Origin: Thioploca ingrica
GTDB lineage: Bacteria > Pseudomonadota > Gammaproteobacteria > Beggiatoales > Beggiatoaceae
Direction of reading: 5' to 3'
NCBI GenBank assembly: GCA_000828835.1
Contig: AP014633.1
Coordinates: 1,922,001-1,986,000 of the forward strand
DNA: 64,000 bases
Part shown: positions 46,172 to 55,503 of the stretch, piece by piece
How positions within the stretch are numbered: position 1 is the first letter of the stretch
Layout: each line of letters begins with the position of its first letter
The notes under the pieces: generated by a model
What the model was told of the DNA's origin: nothing
The model's input: only the letters and a program-made list of their open reading frames with translations
Databases searched by the model: none
Translations under genes and position numbers: made by a program

Positions 46172-47281
46172 TTAGTTGGAATTTCCTAGTTTTAACTGAA
46201 GGTTATCTTCAAACAATTCAATCACCTGATAAGTGACTAAAGCTTCGCTTTTACCTTTGAATTGAGTCGCCGGGAGGGCTTTAGCAAAGACGCTATTTTT
46301 TACTTGGCTATAGGTATTCGCACCGATGAGCACTTCACCCGGTTTAGCATGACTACAAATCCGTGAGGCCACATTTACCGTATCACCTACCGCTGAATAT
46401 TGATAATGCCATTGTGCCCCAATATTACCAACTAGTGCTACGCCGGTATTAATTCCCACCCCAAAATGAAAAGGTGGATATTTCTCAATTTTTTCATGCT
46501 GTTGATAAAGTTTCGCTATTTTTTGTAGTGTTAACCCCGCTTTAACCGCTCGTTGCGCATGATTAGGTTGTTTATCGGGCGCATTAAAAATAGCCATGAT
46601 CCCATCACCCATATAATTCACGATAACGCCACCGGCTTCAGCGATAGCTGTACTAGCGATATCCATACAAATGTTTAACATGTCAATTGTTTCTTTGGGG
46701 GTTTGCTTTTCGCTAATACTCGTGTAATTACGTAAATCCGCGAATAACACCGAGACTTCCCTGGCTGCCCCACCTAATTCAGGCAAAATGCGCTTTTCCA
46801 TTAAAGCAACCCCAACCTCTTTAGGAACATAACGTTGCAGAATAAATTCTAACCGTTGATTGGTGTCAGCTAAATTTTGTTTTAATAAACTGACTTCATT
46901 ACGTTGTTGGGTTAACATTTGCTGAATTTTTACCCACTCGGAAGTATCCGTTAAAGTCACTAACAATATGGGTTGCTCAGTATTTTCCCAAATATAGCGT
47001 AAAATCGCCACCGTGATATAGTGAATATTATTTGCAGAATCAGTACGATTAAGATTTTCCAGTTCAAACCGAGGTAATTCGCCTTGTAGGATTTCTTGTA
47101 ATAAATCTTCACAACCTATCAGTTCTGGGACTAAATCCAGCAAATGTAATTTTTTAGTACCTTCATGATTATTAAACAAAGACAATTGGCCCTCATAAGC
47201 CAGCACGGTTAGCTGAAAATCAACGATTGCATAACCAATTTTTTGTTCACGAAGCAGTAATTGAATTAAGTCTAAGAACAT
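46172..47281 (-). CDS. Class III adenylate/guanylate cyclase with PAS-like domain
   Basis: 369 residues. PAS-like N-terminus (IGYAIVDFQLTVLAYEG), coiled-coil linker and a catalytic domain with both metal Asp (SVLFADLRNYTSIS near 182; YMGDGIMAIF near 225), the transition-state Asn and Arg in VGDTVNVASRI, and a base-recognising Lys in FKGKSEALVTYQV. The intact catalytic set predicts a working cyclase producing cAMP or cGMP. It is convergent with the hybrid kinase, 9 bases apart, so the two transcripts meet tail to tail. Confidence 0.92.
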   Translation of the reverse strand: MFLDLIQLLLREQKIGYAIVDFQLTVLAYEGQLSLFNNHEGTKKLHLLDLVPELIGCEDLLQEILQGELPRFELENLNRTDSANNIHYITVAILRYIWENTEQPILLVTLTDTSEWVKIQQMLTQQRNEVSLLKQNLADTNQRLEFILQRYVPKEVGVALMEKRILPELGGAAREVSVLFADLRNYTSISEKQTPKETIDMLNICMDIASTAIAEAGGVIVNYMGDGIMAIFNAPDKQPNHAQRAVKAGLTLQKIAKLYQQHEKIEKYPPFHFGVGINTGVALVGNIGAQWHYQYSAVGDTVNVASRICSHAKPGEVLIGANTYSQVKNSVFAKALPATQFKGKSEALVTYQVIELFEDNLQLKLGNSN

Positions 47282-47365
47282 TTATTAAGTAACTTAAATT
47301 ATGATAGAATTAAAATAGTTAAAGTTTATTATTGTTAATAACATGAGAGAAAATAAATGTCAAAT

Positions 47366-47394
47366 GTAGGAGCAACCCTGGTGATTGCCCCTAC
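47366..47394. repeat. Short palindrome GTAGGAGCAA/TTGCCCCTAC
   Basis: 10-base arms with one mismatch around CCCTGGTGA, between the cyclase and purH genes. Its ends (GTAGG..CCTAC with GCA inside) resemble the outer ends of the element at 24621-24705, so it may be a shorter relative. Confidence 0.5.
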
Positions 47395-47410
47395 GAATAA
47401 TAACGATGGA

Positions 47411-48982
47411 TTAATGTCTAAAATGACGCATACCCGTGAAAACCATTGCTATGCCATGTTCATTGGCAGCAGCGATAACTTCATTATCACGCATTGAACC
47501 ACCCGGTTGAATAACCGCCGTAATACCAACACTAGCGGCGGCATCAATTCCATCCCGAAAAGGGAAAAAAGCATCCGATGCCATAACCGAGCCTTTTACT
47601 TCTAGCTGTTCATCAGTGGCCTTAATTGCCGCAATTTTAGCACTATAAATGCGACTCATCTGTCCAGCACCGATTCCAATGGTCATTCCATTTTTACAGT
47701 AAACAATCGCATTAGACTTAACAAATTTGACCACTTTCCAAGCAAAGAGTAAATCCTGCCATTCTTGATCAGTGGGTTGTCGTTGGGTAACCATTTTTAA
47801 CTCGGCTTGAGTGAGGGTGCCTAAATCACGATCTTGTACGAGTAACCCCCCATTCACTCGCTTAAAATCCCAGTTGTTGGTTGGTGATATCATCTTATTA
47901 TCCCACTCACCACACATCAATACTCGCACATTAGCCTTAGTTGCTAAAATCGGTTTAGCTTCTTCAGTCACTTGGGGAGTAATAATCACTTCCACAAACT
48001 GACGCTCGATGATCGCTTTAGCGGTTTGAGCATCTAAGGAACGGTTAAAGGCAATGATACCTCCAAAAGCAGAAGTTGGATCCGTTTTAAAAGCCCGTTC
48101 ATAAGCCGCTAAAATAGTTTCTCCAATCGCTACCCCACAAGGATTAGCATGTTTAACAATGACACAAGCTGGTTCCTCAAAAGATTTCACACATTCTAAA
48201 GCGGCATCGGTATCAGCAACATTGTTATAAGATAATTCTTTTCCCTGTAATTGTTGAGCAGTAGCGATACAGGCGGGTGGCGGATTGAGGTCAGCATAAA
48301 AAGCGGCTGATTGGTGAGGATTTTCACCATACCGCATGGCTTGTATTTTTTGATATTGCAAAGTCAACTGCGGGGGAAAGCCGGTTTCATTACCACTCAC
48401 TTTTTGACCTAAATAATGAGCAATAGTACTATCATAACCAGCCGTGTGGGTAAACACCTTATGTGCTAAAGCCAAGCGGGTCGCCTCGGTTACCGCGCCA
48501 TTATTCGCCGCCATTTCAGTTAATACCCGCTCATAATCCTGAATATCCACTACCACGGTAACCGCTTGATAATTCTTGGCTGCAGAACGGAGCATGGCTG
48601 GGCCGCCAATATCAATATTTTCAATGGCCTTAGCCAAATCACAATCTGGTTTAGCAATGGTTTGTTCAAAGGGATATAAATTAACGACTAATAAATCAAT
48701 GGGTTCAATCCCCTGTTCCTGCATGATAGCTTCATCTATACCCCGCCGACCCAATAAGCCACCATGAATTTTAGGATGAAGCGTTTTAACTCGCCCAGCC
48801 ATCATTTCTGGAAAACCGGTATATTGGGCAACTTCTGTTACTGGAATACCGCTAGCTGAGAGTAATTGAGCCGTACCACCGGTCGATAAAATTTCAATCC
48901 CTTGATGAATTAACGCCTGAGTAAATTCAACAATTCCGGTTTTATCTGACACACTGATGAGAGCTCGTTTAATGCTGACCAT
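47411..48982 (-). CDS. purH: PurH, bifunctional AICAR transformylase/IMP cyclohydrolase
   Basis: 523 residues, the standard length. The N-terminal IMP cyclohydrolase part has [43 protein letters not shown] and [16 protein letters not shown]. The C-terminal transformylase part has [12 protein letters not shown] and [20 protein letters not shown], ending in [19 protein letters not shown] and [11 protein letters not shown]. It carries out the last two steps of de novo IMP synthesis. AGGAGAATAAT precedes the ATG. Confidence 0.98.
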   Translation of the reverse strand: MVSIKRALISVSDKTGIVEFTQALIHQGIEILSTGGTAQLLSASGIPVTEVAQYTGFPEMMAGRVKTLHPKIHGGLLGRRGIDEAIMQEQGIEPIDLLVVNLYPFEQTIAKPDCDLAKAIENIDIGGPAMLRSAAKNYQAVTVVVDIQDYERVLTEMAANNGAVTEATRLALAHKVFTHTAGYDSTIAHYLGQKVSGNETGFPPQLTLQYQKIQAMRYGENPHQSAAFYADLNPPPACIATAQQLQGKELSYNNVADTDAALECVKSFEEPACVIVKHANPCGVAIGETILAAYERAFKTDPTSAFGGIIAFNRSLDAQTAKAIIERQFVEVIITPQVTEEAKPILATKANVRVLMCGEWDNKMISPTNNWDFKRVNGGLLVQDRDLGTLTQAELKMVTQRQPTDQEWQDLLFAWKVVKFVKSNAIVYCKNGMTIGIGAGQMSRIYSAKIAAIKATDEQLEVKGSVMASDAFFPFRDGIDAAASVGITAVIQPGGSMRDNEVIAAANEHGIAMVFTGMRHFRH

Positions 48983-49208
48983 ATTATTCTCCTGTTATTG
49001 TCGATAGAAATTGATAATGATATTAGCCACGTTATAACCAAGGATTACACCCCCTGGTGACACTAAAATCACTATTAGTTTAGCACTACCCCTTTTTTTA
49101 AATTTAATAGTGAGTTGTCATGCTCAATTAATTTATGGTGTAAAATAAATCATGGTGATTTTCAACCGCACTTAAAATTTAAAAAGACAAAAGCAATGGG
49201 AGTAAATT

Positions 49209-50039
49209 ATGCCAAATGATTTTGATATGACTGCGTTATTAGCAACAGTTAACCAACTCGCGCAGTTAGCTGGTAAACAAATTATGGAAATTTATGAAAC
49301 AGATTTCGATGTTGAGCATAAGGATGATAAATCTCCTCTAACTAAAGCCGATATGGCTGCTCACAACACGATTGTAAAGGGGCTGCAAGAGACCGTTCCC
49401 CGTTGGCCCATTTTATCTGAAGAATCGGCTAGCATTCCTTATGAAGAACGGGCTCAATGGCCATGTTACTGGTTAGTTGATCCTCTCGATGGAACCCGTG
49501 AATTTATCAAGCGTAACGGTGAATTTACTGTTAATATCGCCCTGATTGAAAATCATCAACCGATACTCGGGGTAGTCTATGTTCCTGCTACCGGGGTAAC
49601 TTATTTTGCAGCAGTTGGTCAAGGTGCATTCAAATGGCTACCCAAACAATCACCAAAACCAATAAGAGCAAGATCTTGTCCTCAAGATCGTCTAACCATT
49701 GCCGGCAGTCGCTCACATGCAGGTCAATCTTTGCAAAAATTTATTGAAGGATTAGGTGTTGAAATCGAATTAGTCAGTATTGGTAGTTCCTTGAAATCTT
49801 GTTTAGTTGCCGAAGGGAAGGTCGATATTTATCCGCGCTTTGGACCGACCTCAGAATGGGATACAGCGGCGGCTCAATGTGTGGTCGAACAAGCCGGTGG
49901 GTATTTAACGGACACTCAATTACAACCACTTCGCTACAACACCAAAGAATCTTTAATTAATCCTTACTTCTTAGTCTTTGGTGATAAGCGTAAAGATTGG
50001 TCACATCATCTTGCTCAGGCAATGCCACTGAATAGTTGA
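49209..50039 (+). CDS. cysQ: CysQ, 3'(2'),5'-bisphosphate nucleotidase
   Basis: 276 residues of the inositol-monophosphatase fold. Metal-binding and catalytic motifs: DKSPLTKADMAAHN, WPILSEESA, WLVDPLDGTREFI and SEWDTAAAQCVVEQAGG. CysQ hydrolyses PAP/PAPS, the by-product of sulfotransferase and sulfate-assimilation reactions. This is relevant here because sulfotransferase genes lie at 54.5-57.6 kb. Confidence 0.93.
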   Translation: MPNDFDMTALLATVNQLAQLAGKQIMEIYETDFDVEHKDDKSPLTKADMAAHNTIVKGLQETVPRWPILSEESASIPYEERAQWPCYWLVDPLDGTREFIKRNGEFTVNIALIENHQPILGVVYVPATGVTYFAAVGQGAFKWLPKQSPKPIRARSCPQDRLTIAGSRSHAGQSLQKFIEGLGVEIELVSIGSSLKSCLVAEGKVDIYPRFGPTSEWDTAAAQCVVEQAGGYLTDTQLQPLRYNTKESLINPYFLVFGDKRKDWSHHLAQAMPLNS

Positions 50040-50102
50040 AATTAATAGAATCCCGTCCAGAAAGGCTTTAACTCATTATCTCACTTTTATAGAGGAAATT
50101 CT

Positions 50103-50366
50103 ATGCAAACGATTAGTTTTCTTAAAGCCTGCCAAGATTTAGCGCATTTAATGCAACAAGTTAATGATGATCATGAACCGATTAAAGTTGAGCATCCGGA
50201 GAAAAATGCAGTGGTTCTGATCTCGGAACAGGATTATCAAGGATTGATGGAAACTCTCTATTTATTGAGTCATCCCGTCAATGCAGAGAAGTTATTACAG
50301 GCAGTGACTCGAAAACCCGAAGAGGCCATGGAGTGGTCACAGGTGAAAAGCACTTTGGAATTATGA
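50103..50366 (+). CDS. YefM/Phd-type antitoxin
   Basis: 87 residues. QTISFLKACQDLAHLMQQVN, then EPIKVEHPEKNAVVLISEQDY and GLMETLYLLSHPVNAEKLL form the Phd/YefM DNA-binding antitoxin pattern. AGAGGAAATTCT precedes the ATG. The stop overlaps the YoeB start by 4 bases (ATGA). Confidence 0.92.
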   Translation: MQTISFLKACQDLAHLMQQVNDDHEPIKVEHPEKNAVVLISEQDYQGLMETLYLLSHPVNAEKLLQAVTRKPEEAMEWSQVKSTLEL

Positions 50367-50626
50367 GAAAGTTACTAATAGATAATCAGGCAATTGAGGA
50401 TTTGAAATGGTGGATAAAGCAAGATAAACGAGTTGCTTTAAAGATTATCGAATTATTGGAAAGTTTACCTATTGAGCCATTCACCGGAAAGGGCAAGCCA
50501 GAAATGCTAAAATATAAACTATCTAGGTTTTAGTCTCGACGTGTTACTCAAAAACATCGCTTGGTTTATGAAGTGACAAAGGAATATGTGCGTGTAGTGA
50601 GTTATCGTTATCATTATCGTTTTTAA
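50363..50626 (+). pseudogene. yoeB: YoeB/Txe-type toxin with in-frame amber codon
   Basis: From the ATG at 50363 the frame encodes MRKLLIDNQAIEDLKWWIKQ, continues through KGKPEMLKYKLSRF and meets TAG at 50531-50533. In the same frame it goes on SRRVTQKHRLVYEV and VRVVSYRYHYRF to TAA at 50624. In YoeB the residue at the TAG position is Trp (the L-S-G-x-W-S-R-R motif), so this is a single TGG to TAG change. The catalytic region (RR, KHR, YHY) lies beyond the stop. The toxin is therefore probably inactive unless the amber codon is read through. The antitoxin is intact. Confidence 0.88.
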
Positions 50627-50631
50627 GAATA

Positions 50632-50757
50632 ACAGCGGAAATTCTCGCTGCTCATCCCGAACTGGAAGCCGCCGACCTCGTCGCTGTGTTCAAATACGCT
50701 CGCCTACTGGTGTCTGGTCAAACTATCAGGCAGGCAAAGATAAGCGGGGCATCATAG
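50632..50757 (+). pseudogene. Relic of a DUF433 antitoxin (C-terminal part)
   Basis: A 41-codon open stretch reads TAEILAAHPELEAADLVAVF, then KYARLLVSG, to a TAG at 50755. This is the C-terminal helix pair of DUF433 (compare ILELYPYLEEEDIKAALSYA of the intact gene at 27843-28082), with the N-terminal half missing. It begins 6 bases after the YoeB frame ends. Confidence 0.7.
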
Positions 50758-50814
50758 CCAATGCCTGACACACCCCACGTCATTACGTGATTTTATGCAC
50801 ATCATTACGTAATT

Positions 50815-51099
50815 TTATGAAGGTAAATCACCAGCATACTTTATCAAGCTTAATACGTCTGGTCGTAATACTGACTGTTGCAAAGTTGCTGAACAAGTGA
50901 GTACGAGACCTTCGATTAATTCAGGTGATAAATAACTGGCGACTGCCGTCACTTCCAAAGTGGGGATAGTTAAGATACCTGTATCGGGTGTGAATATCGC
51001 GTGACCGGTATCGGAAGCCGTCATTGTCTGTATGAAAGTTAATTCCTTCACTTCAAAATCGTCGTGGTATAAAAAAGTGACATGAATTGTCACTCTCAA
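50815..51099 (-). CDS. Small hypothetical protein, TTG start
   Basis: 94 residues; I do not recognise the family. The first codon is TTG with GGAG at 9 bases; the first in-frame ATG would remove 25 residues. The product reads as an acidic, beta-rich soluble domain (HVTFLYHDDFEVKELTF, GHAIFTPDTGILTIPTLEV). A cluster of operator-like palindromes covers the start and the upstream region, so expression is probably regulated. It could belong to the toxin-antitoxin remnants next to it. Confidence 0.5.
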   Translation of the reverse strand: MRVTIHVTFLYHDDFEVKELTFIQTMTASDTGHAIFTPDTGILTIPTLEVTAVASYLSPELIEGLVLTCSATLQQSVLRPDVLSLIKYAGDLPS

Positions 51100-51240
51100 T
51101 TAAATTAACTCCAGTTAAACAGACATTATCTTAATAAAAAGTGGCATCATTCTCACTCAGTTTGACAAATAAGTCATTTTAAATGACATTAATCTATAAA
51201 AAAGTGACAATTTTGTCGTTTTAAATGACACGCTTGTCAT
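51077..51240. promoter_or_regulatory. Cluster of TGACA/TGTCA and GTCATTTTAAATGAC palindromes
   Basis: GTGACATGAATTGTCAC lies over the TTG start of the small gene. GTCATTTTAAATGAC is at 51173-51187, GTGACAATTTTGTCG near 51204, GTCGTTTTAAATGAC at 51215-51229 and ATGACACGCTTGTCAT at 51225-51240. Several related palindromes in about 160 bases suggest a multi-site operator or a foldable RNA leader. The rest of 51100-51453 holds no gene. Confidence 0.55.
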
Positions 51241-51453
51241 TCTTAACTACAATAACTAGATTTAAACTCAGGTTATTTCGGTTTAGAATTACGGTTACTT
51301 AGTAAAAATGTTTATTTTAAGTATTCTCTAGTTCTCTTTTTTGATAATGAATGGATAATAAGAAGAATTTACCTGAGGCTAATTTCTATAAATTTCCCAA
51401 TCCTCCCTTTGCCAATGAAGGTAGATCAGATGTACGCAACGTGAGTTATTCAA

Positions 51454-53232
51454 TCACTTAGTACAATCCGGCCAAGCAATCCCTTTGACCTGATTATAAT
51501 CGGTAGCAATTTCACCCCGTGTTGTGATTTCGCATTTGGACACATTGATGACACCAAAAGCTAACTTCTTATTGTTTTCAAATGTGAAAATCAAGCTATT
51601 ATCCGGATGTGTTTCGAGGGCATTGACTTTAGCTTTCAATGACGCCATCAATTCCTCGCAGATCAAATGAGCCTCACCTTTACTTTGATCATAGGCCCAC
51701 AATCGACTGCCTTGCTCAAGGTTTTCCACCCCATAGAGAATGGTACCTTCGGTATTCCAAGAGATATCTTTAATTTTCATGGCGCCATCGTAAGGAACAA
51801 CCACGGTACCGGGAAGTTTGAGTTCATTACTTTTATCTCGCTCTACTTGGAACAATCCGGTACCCTGCGCCCATCCCCACAAACTCCGGTCGGGATGAAA
51901 AGAAAGTGCTTCAACCGGTTCAAAACCCAATTCCCCAAATTCACTCAAAGCCTGGGCACCATTACGAACTTCATAAAGCTTTCCTTCCCCAGAAGCTGCA
52001 TAAAGTTGATTGTTGACCGGATCAATGTCTAGCGCTTCAATATTGTAGTTTTCCTCCAGTTCGCTACGGGGGTAAATTTCCAGCGGTCCCGCGTTAATAT
52101 TCGCAATAAAAAATTGGGTCTGTTTTGAATCGTTATGGACACCATAGACCAGACAGGCTGGCTCGACTGATTTAGCAATCAATCCTTGCGGGGGAAACGT
52201 TTGACCTTCTGGATCATATCCCCAACAGACGACAGTATTGTCGGTTCGAACTCCACAAACATTAAGATTACCGGTTTCTAATAGTTGTGAGAAGGTATAA
52301 CTTGGGGAAGTAGTACAGGCACAGTTGTTACCTATAAGTCCAGGAATTGGACAACGACAGGTACTGTTTGGAACTCTGATTCTTTCGCTGCCAGGTAAGT
52401 CTTGACCACCAAAACAGACCACGGTATGGTCGGTTTGCAGCCCACAACGTCCCCCACTTCCGGGCATTTGTAAATAGAAAGTATCAATTGGCGGTTGAAG
52501 TTGCCCGAAACCACCCCAACATTCCGCCGTCTGATCGAGTCGAATTCCGCAAGTGGAGGCCATATTAGCACTGACCTGGGAAAATTCACCGCTCGGGGGT
52601 ATGGATTGACTTACACCAAGTACGCCTGCCAATATGGGGGGATCGGAAAGATGGCTACCCCAGCAGGCCACAGTATGATCAGTACGAACTCCACAGGTAT
52701 GTCGTCCACCCGCACTGACTTGCAAAAAGGTACCACTTAGGGGTGTTGCTTGACCCAAAGTTTCAATGTCTTTCCATTGGGTTAAATAGGGATCTTCTTT
52801 ACCCGGGTTATGACTCCAATAAGGATCGTTGCTACCCCAACAGGCTAACGTGTTGTCGGTTCGAACTCCACAAGTGTGCCAGTAACCCGCACTGACTTGC
52901 AAAAAAGTCCCATTGGGTGGTGTGGCTTGACCCTCTGAGTTTAAGCCCCAGCAGGCGACTGTTTTATCAGTCAAGATACCACAACTATGATGTCCACCCA
53001 CACTAATTTGTAAAAAAGTCCCACTCGGTGGCATAGCCTGACCCTCCTTGTTCAATCCCCAACAGACGACAGTGTTGTCCGCTTGGATAACGCAGAAATG
53101 ATCTCTTCGTATTTCACTACCAGCAACAGCCGCTGAACAAGTTGCTACACCTGTCATGAATGAATAAGCTAATATGAAAATATTAACCATCAATAACCTT
53201 TCTCTAAGCAACCTCAAACCAAGATTTTTCAT
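51454..53232 (-). CDS. Secreted RCC1-like repeat protein
   Basis: 592 residues with an N-terminal signal segment (about residues 14-37). Residues about 40-350 contain some eight RCC1_2-type repeats of the form FLQVSAGGRHTCGVRTD, TVACWG, GQATPPSGTF, predicting a beta-propeller. The C-terminal part (from EPACLVYGVHNDSKQTQFF to the end) is a second propeller-like module. Its beginning and end are homologous to the C-terminus of the frameshifted LRR protein at 5137-5819. Probably surface or periplasmic; ligand unknown. Confidence 0.8.
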   Translation of the reverse strand: MKNLGLRLLRERLLMVNIFILAYSFMTGVATCSAAVAGSEIRRDHFCVIQADNTVVCWGLNKEGQAMPPSGTFLQISVGGHHSCGILTDKTVACWGLNSEGQATPPNGTFLQVSAGYWHTCGVRTDNTLACWGSNDPYWSHNPGKEDPYLTQWKDIETLGQATPLSGTFLQVSAGGRHTCGVRTDHTVACWGSHLSDPPILAGVLGVSQSIPPSGEFSQVSANMASTCGIRLDQTAECWGGFGQLQPPIDTFYLQMPGSGGRCGLQTDHTVVCFGGQDLPGSERIRVPNSTCRCPIPGLIGNNCACTTSPSYTFSQLLETGNLNVCGVRTDNTVVCWGYDPEGQTFPPQGLIAKSVEPACLVYGVHNDSKQTQFFIANINAGPLEIYPRSELEENYNIEALDIDPVNNQLYAASGEGKLYEVRNGAQALSEFGELGFEPVEALSFHPDRSLWGWAQGTGLFQVERDKSNELKLPGTVVVPYDGAMKIKDISWNTEGTILYGVENLEQGSRLWAYDQSKGEAHLICEELMASLKAKVNALETHPDNSLIFTFENNKKLAFGVINVSKCEITTRGEIATDYNQVKGIAWPDCTK

Positions 53233-53387
53233 AAAATCACCTTTTATAAGTGTAATTACTGTTGCAATCAGGTGAACAACGCTGGGACGTTGTTGAATAA
53301 GTGAATTGATAGCTAACTAAATCCAACCATTGCCAAAATTCGAGAATGAATGACCAGACGAATGGGTAAGAAACCACTAGACAACAT

Positions 53388-54497
53388 CTATATTTTTCTA
53401 AATAAGCTGATAGAGGAATTAATTAACTCTTGCTGAAATTGTGGATACCAACTTTTTAACTCTTCTGTACTTTTTGACAACAGCCGCTCATAATTCAGTA
53501 ACACAAAGAACATCCCTCTAGTGGAAGGGAATGACCAACGACCCGCTAGCAGATCTTTAAGAGTTAACTGCAACATTCTTTTTAGCAATAATGGGCGGAG
53601 ATGTTTTTTAAATTCGTCGAAATCGGTATTGTGAAAACGATGTAACACGAGCATATTAAATGCGGATAGCACCGCTACTGCAAACCGAGATAATCGTCCG
53701 CTTCCCGCCTTCATATGATAAATGCGCGCATTCAAAGCACGCAAGAGTACACCCTGCCGGGCAACGCGATAACTGACATCGGTATCCTCACTGATGGCAT
53801 AGCGTTCTAACAATTCTTCAAACTGAATTTGTTCAAAAACTTGCCGGCGAAAAGTCATACCCCATCCTAACAAGTCAGGTACCCGATGTGCTTGAATACC
53901 ATCAGGGATTTTAAACTCATGCCGTATCGGTGGGCGGTCATAAGGAGGAAGAAGCGTGCTGTCTCGAACAAGTGGATTAATCATTTTTATTAGCTTGAAC
54001 CGGAGTAATTGCCATTTCTCTCGAAGCCAACCCACCAAGGTTTTGTCAATCTTATTATCAATCGGTTTTTCTGCTTCAGAATTAAATGAGGGGGGTATCG
54101 GTGCTAGAAATGACATTATCCCTAAGACTTTCTTGTCAACATCGCGGGTATAAATTCGCATAATTTCTTCAGCACAATCTGGGTACATGAAGGAATCATC
54201 ATCAATTAAAAATAAAATATCGACGGTGGCTAGGTCAATGCCTTGGTTGCGTTGATGAGTACTAGAAACCTGTTTTGCCTGTACATATTTCCAGTTAATG
54301 GTAGGGTATTTTGCAGCTAACTTTTGCATTATTTTGGTACGTGTGGTTTCCCAATATGGGCTAGCATCTACGATGATGATTTCTTTTGGAGCAAGTGTTT
54401 GTTGAACTGCATGGTGTAAACAACGTGGCAATATCGTTTCACGTTTATAAGTAGCGATGACTAATCCATAGTCAAGTTTTTCAATTTGAGACATCAT
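53388..54497 (-). CDS. Family 2 glycosyltransferase
   Basis: 369 residues from the ATG at 54497 (an in-frame TTG lies 15 bases upstream). GT-A fold: LVIATYKRETILPRCL, PKEIIIVDASPYWE, HQRNQGIDLA and the metal-binding DDDSFMYPD. The C-terminal half has LLGWGMTFRRQVFEQI and AISEDTDVSYRVARQG. It should add a sugar to a surface glycan. It is the last gene of the minus-strand polysaccharide cluster in the direction of transcription. Confidence 0.9.
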   Translation of the reverse strand: MMSQIEKLDYGLVIATYKRETILPRCLHHAVQQTLAPKEIIIVDASPYWETTRTKIMQKLAAKYPTINWKYVQAKQVSSTHQRNQGIDLATVDILFLIDDDSFMYPDCAEEIMRIYTRDVDKKVLGIMSFLAPIPPSFNSEAEKPIDNKIDKTLVGWLREKWQLLRFKLIKMINPLVRDSTLLPPYDRPPIRHEFKIPDGIQAHRVPDLLGWGMTFRRQVFEQIQFEELLERYAISEDTDVSYRVARQGVLLRALNARIYHMKAGSGRLSRFAVAVLSAFNMLVLHRFHNTDFDEFKKHLRPLLLKRMLQLTLKDLLAGRWSFPSTRGMFFVLLNYERLLSKSTEELKSWYPQFQQELINSSISLFRKI

Positions 54498-54532
54498 ATC
54501 TACTTTTTTCAAGTGTAAGGCTCAACACTGAT

Positions 54533-55392
54533 TTAAATATAGTCGTCCACACAACTACAATATTTTTGTAAAGTCATTTCTGCATTTCTATAACTTTCCT
54601 GACATCCTTCCACTATTTCAGGAGATAAGGATATTAATTTGCTTGGTTGCTTGATAATTTTGCCTAACATGATTTTTCTGAATAAATATCGCCCGCTACT
54701 GAACCTATTACGTTTTGTACTCCTTCTATTGGTATAGGGGAATAATTCTCTGAAAAAGAAAATTCGGTTTTGAGAAATTTCTTTAACCCTTCAAAAACCT
54801 TCTGAGTATCATAGACTAATTGTTTATAACTAATATATATTGCTCTTTCTTTGTCATTAATTATTTGGGCATATTTTTCTAAATCACGTAATCGTTGTTG
54901 GTAATATTTATATGTAAAAGCCACTTCATCTTCAATTTTTGCTCCTGGAAAAGCCTTAACTAAAGGAAAGTTGGGATTTAATAAGCTTGAAATAGTACTC
55001 TCACCCTCTCTAATTAAAAAGAGACAGAAGATACTTTTGTTATGAAGGATATTAGGATTAGGAAGAAACCAACTAACATTTATATTATCCAGCAAGAATT
55101 TTTCCGTTATCGTCATTTTTCGGTGTTTATTATAAACCCGACCTCTTAACACATTCAAATCATTGTTAGAATAATAACGGACTTTCATTTCACCCACCCC
55201 AACTATTTCAGGGTTGGTACATAATAAGTTTACTGTCAAGGTAGTTCCCGCACGCGGGTGAGACAACAAAAAAATAACTTTTTGAGGTTCCTTCAATTTA
55301 TTTCTACATAGAGAAGCATAAATCGTATAAACTGCCTTTCTCAGGACGTTTCTTAATTGGTCATTTAATATACTAAATATATTCATTGCCAA
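54533..55392 (-). pseudogene. Sulfotransferase-family protein with C-terminal frameshift
   Basis: The main frame (55392 to 54664) encodes a P-loop sulfotransferase-like protein: FLLSHPRAGTTLTVNLL is the 5'-phosphosulfate loop, and LFLIREGESTISSLLNP the 3'-phosphate region. It ends SEKSC and stop. One added base in the A5 run at 54673-54677 would join it to IMLGKIIKQPSKLISLSPEI, then VEGCQESYRNAEM, running to a stop at 54533, the natural sulfotransferase C-terminal helices. So the gene has a -1 shift in a homopolymer: real decay, phase variation, or an error in the assembly. Confidence 0.78.
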
Positions 55393-55503
55393 AAATCACC
55401 AAAGGAATCCTTTAACTTCAAATTGATAGCCTTGATTTTCACGAGGTTCAGAAATTGTTCCCCTCTTTGGAGTAATTAGAGCTAACTTTGCTATCCAGTT
55501 TTT

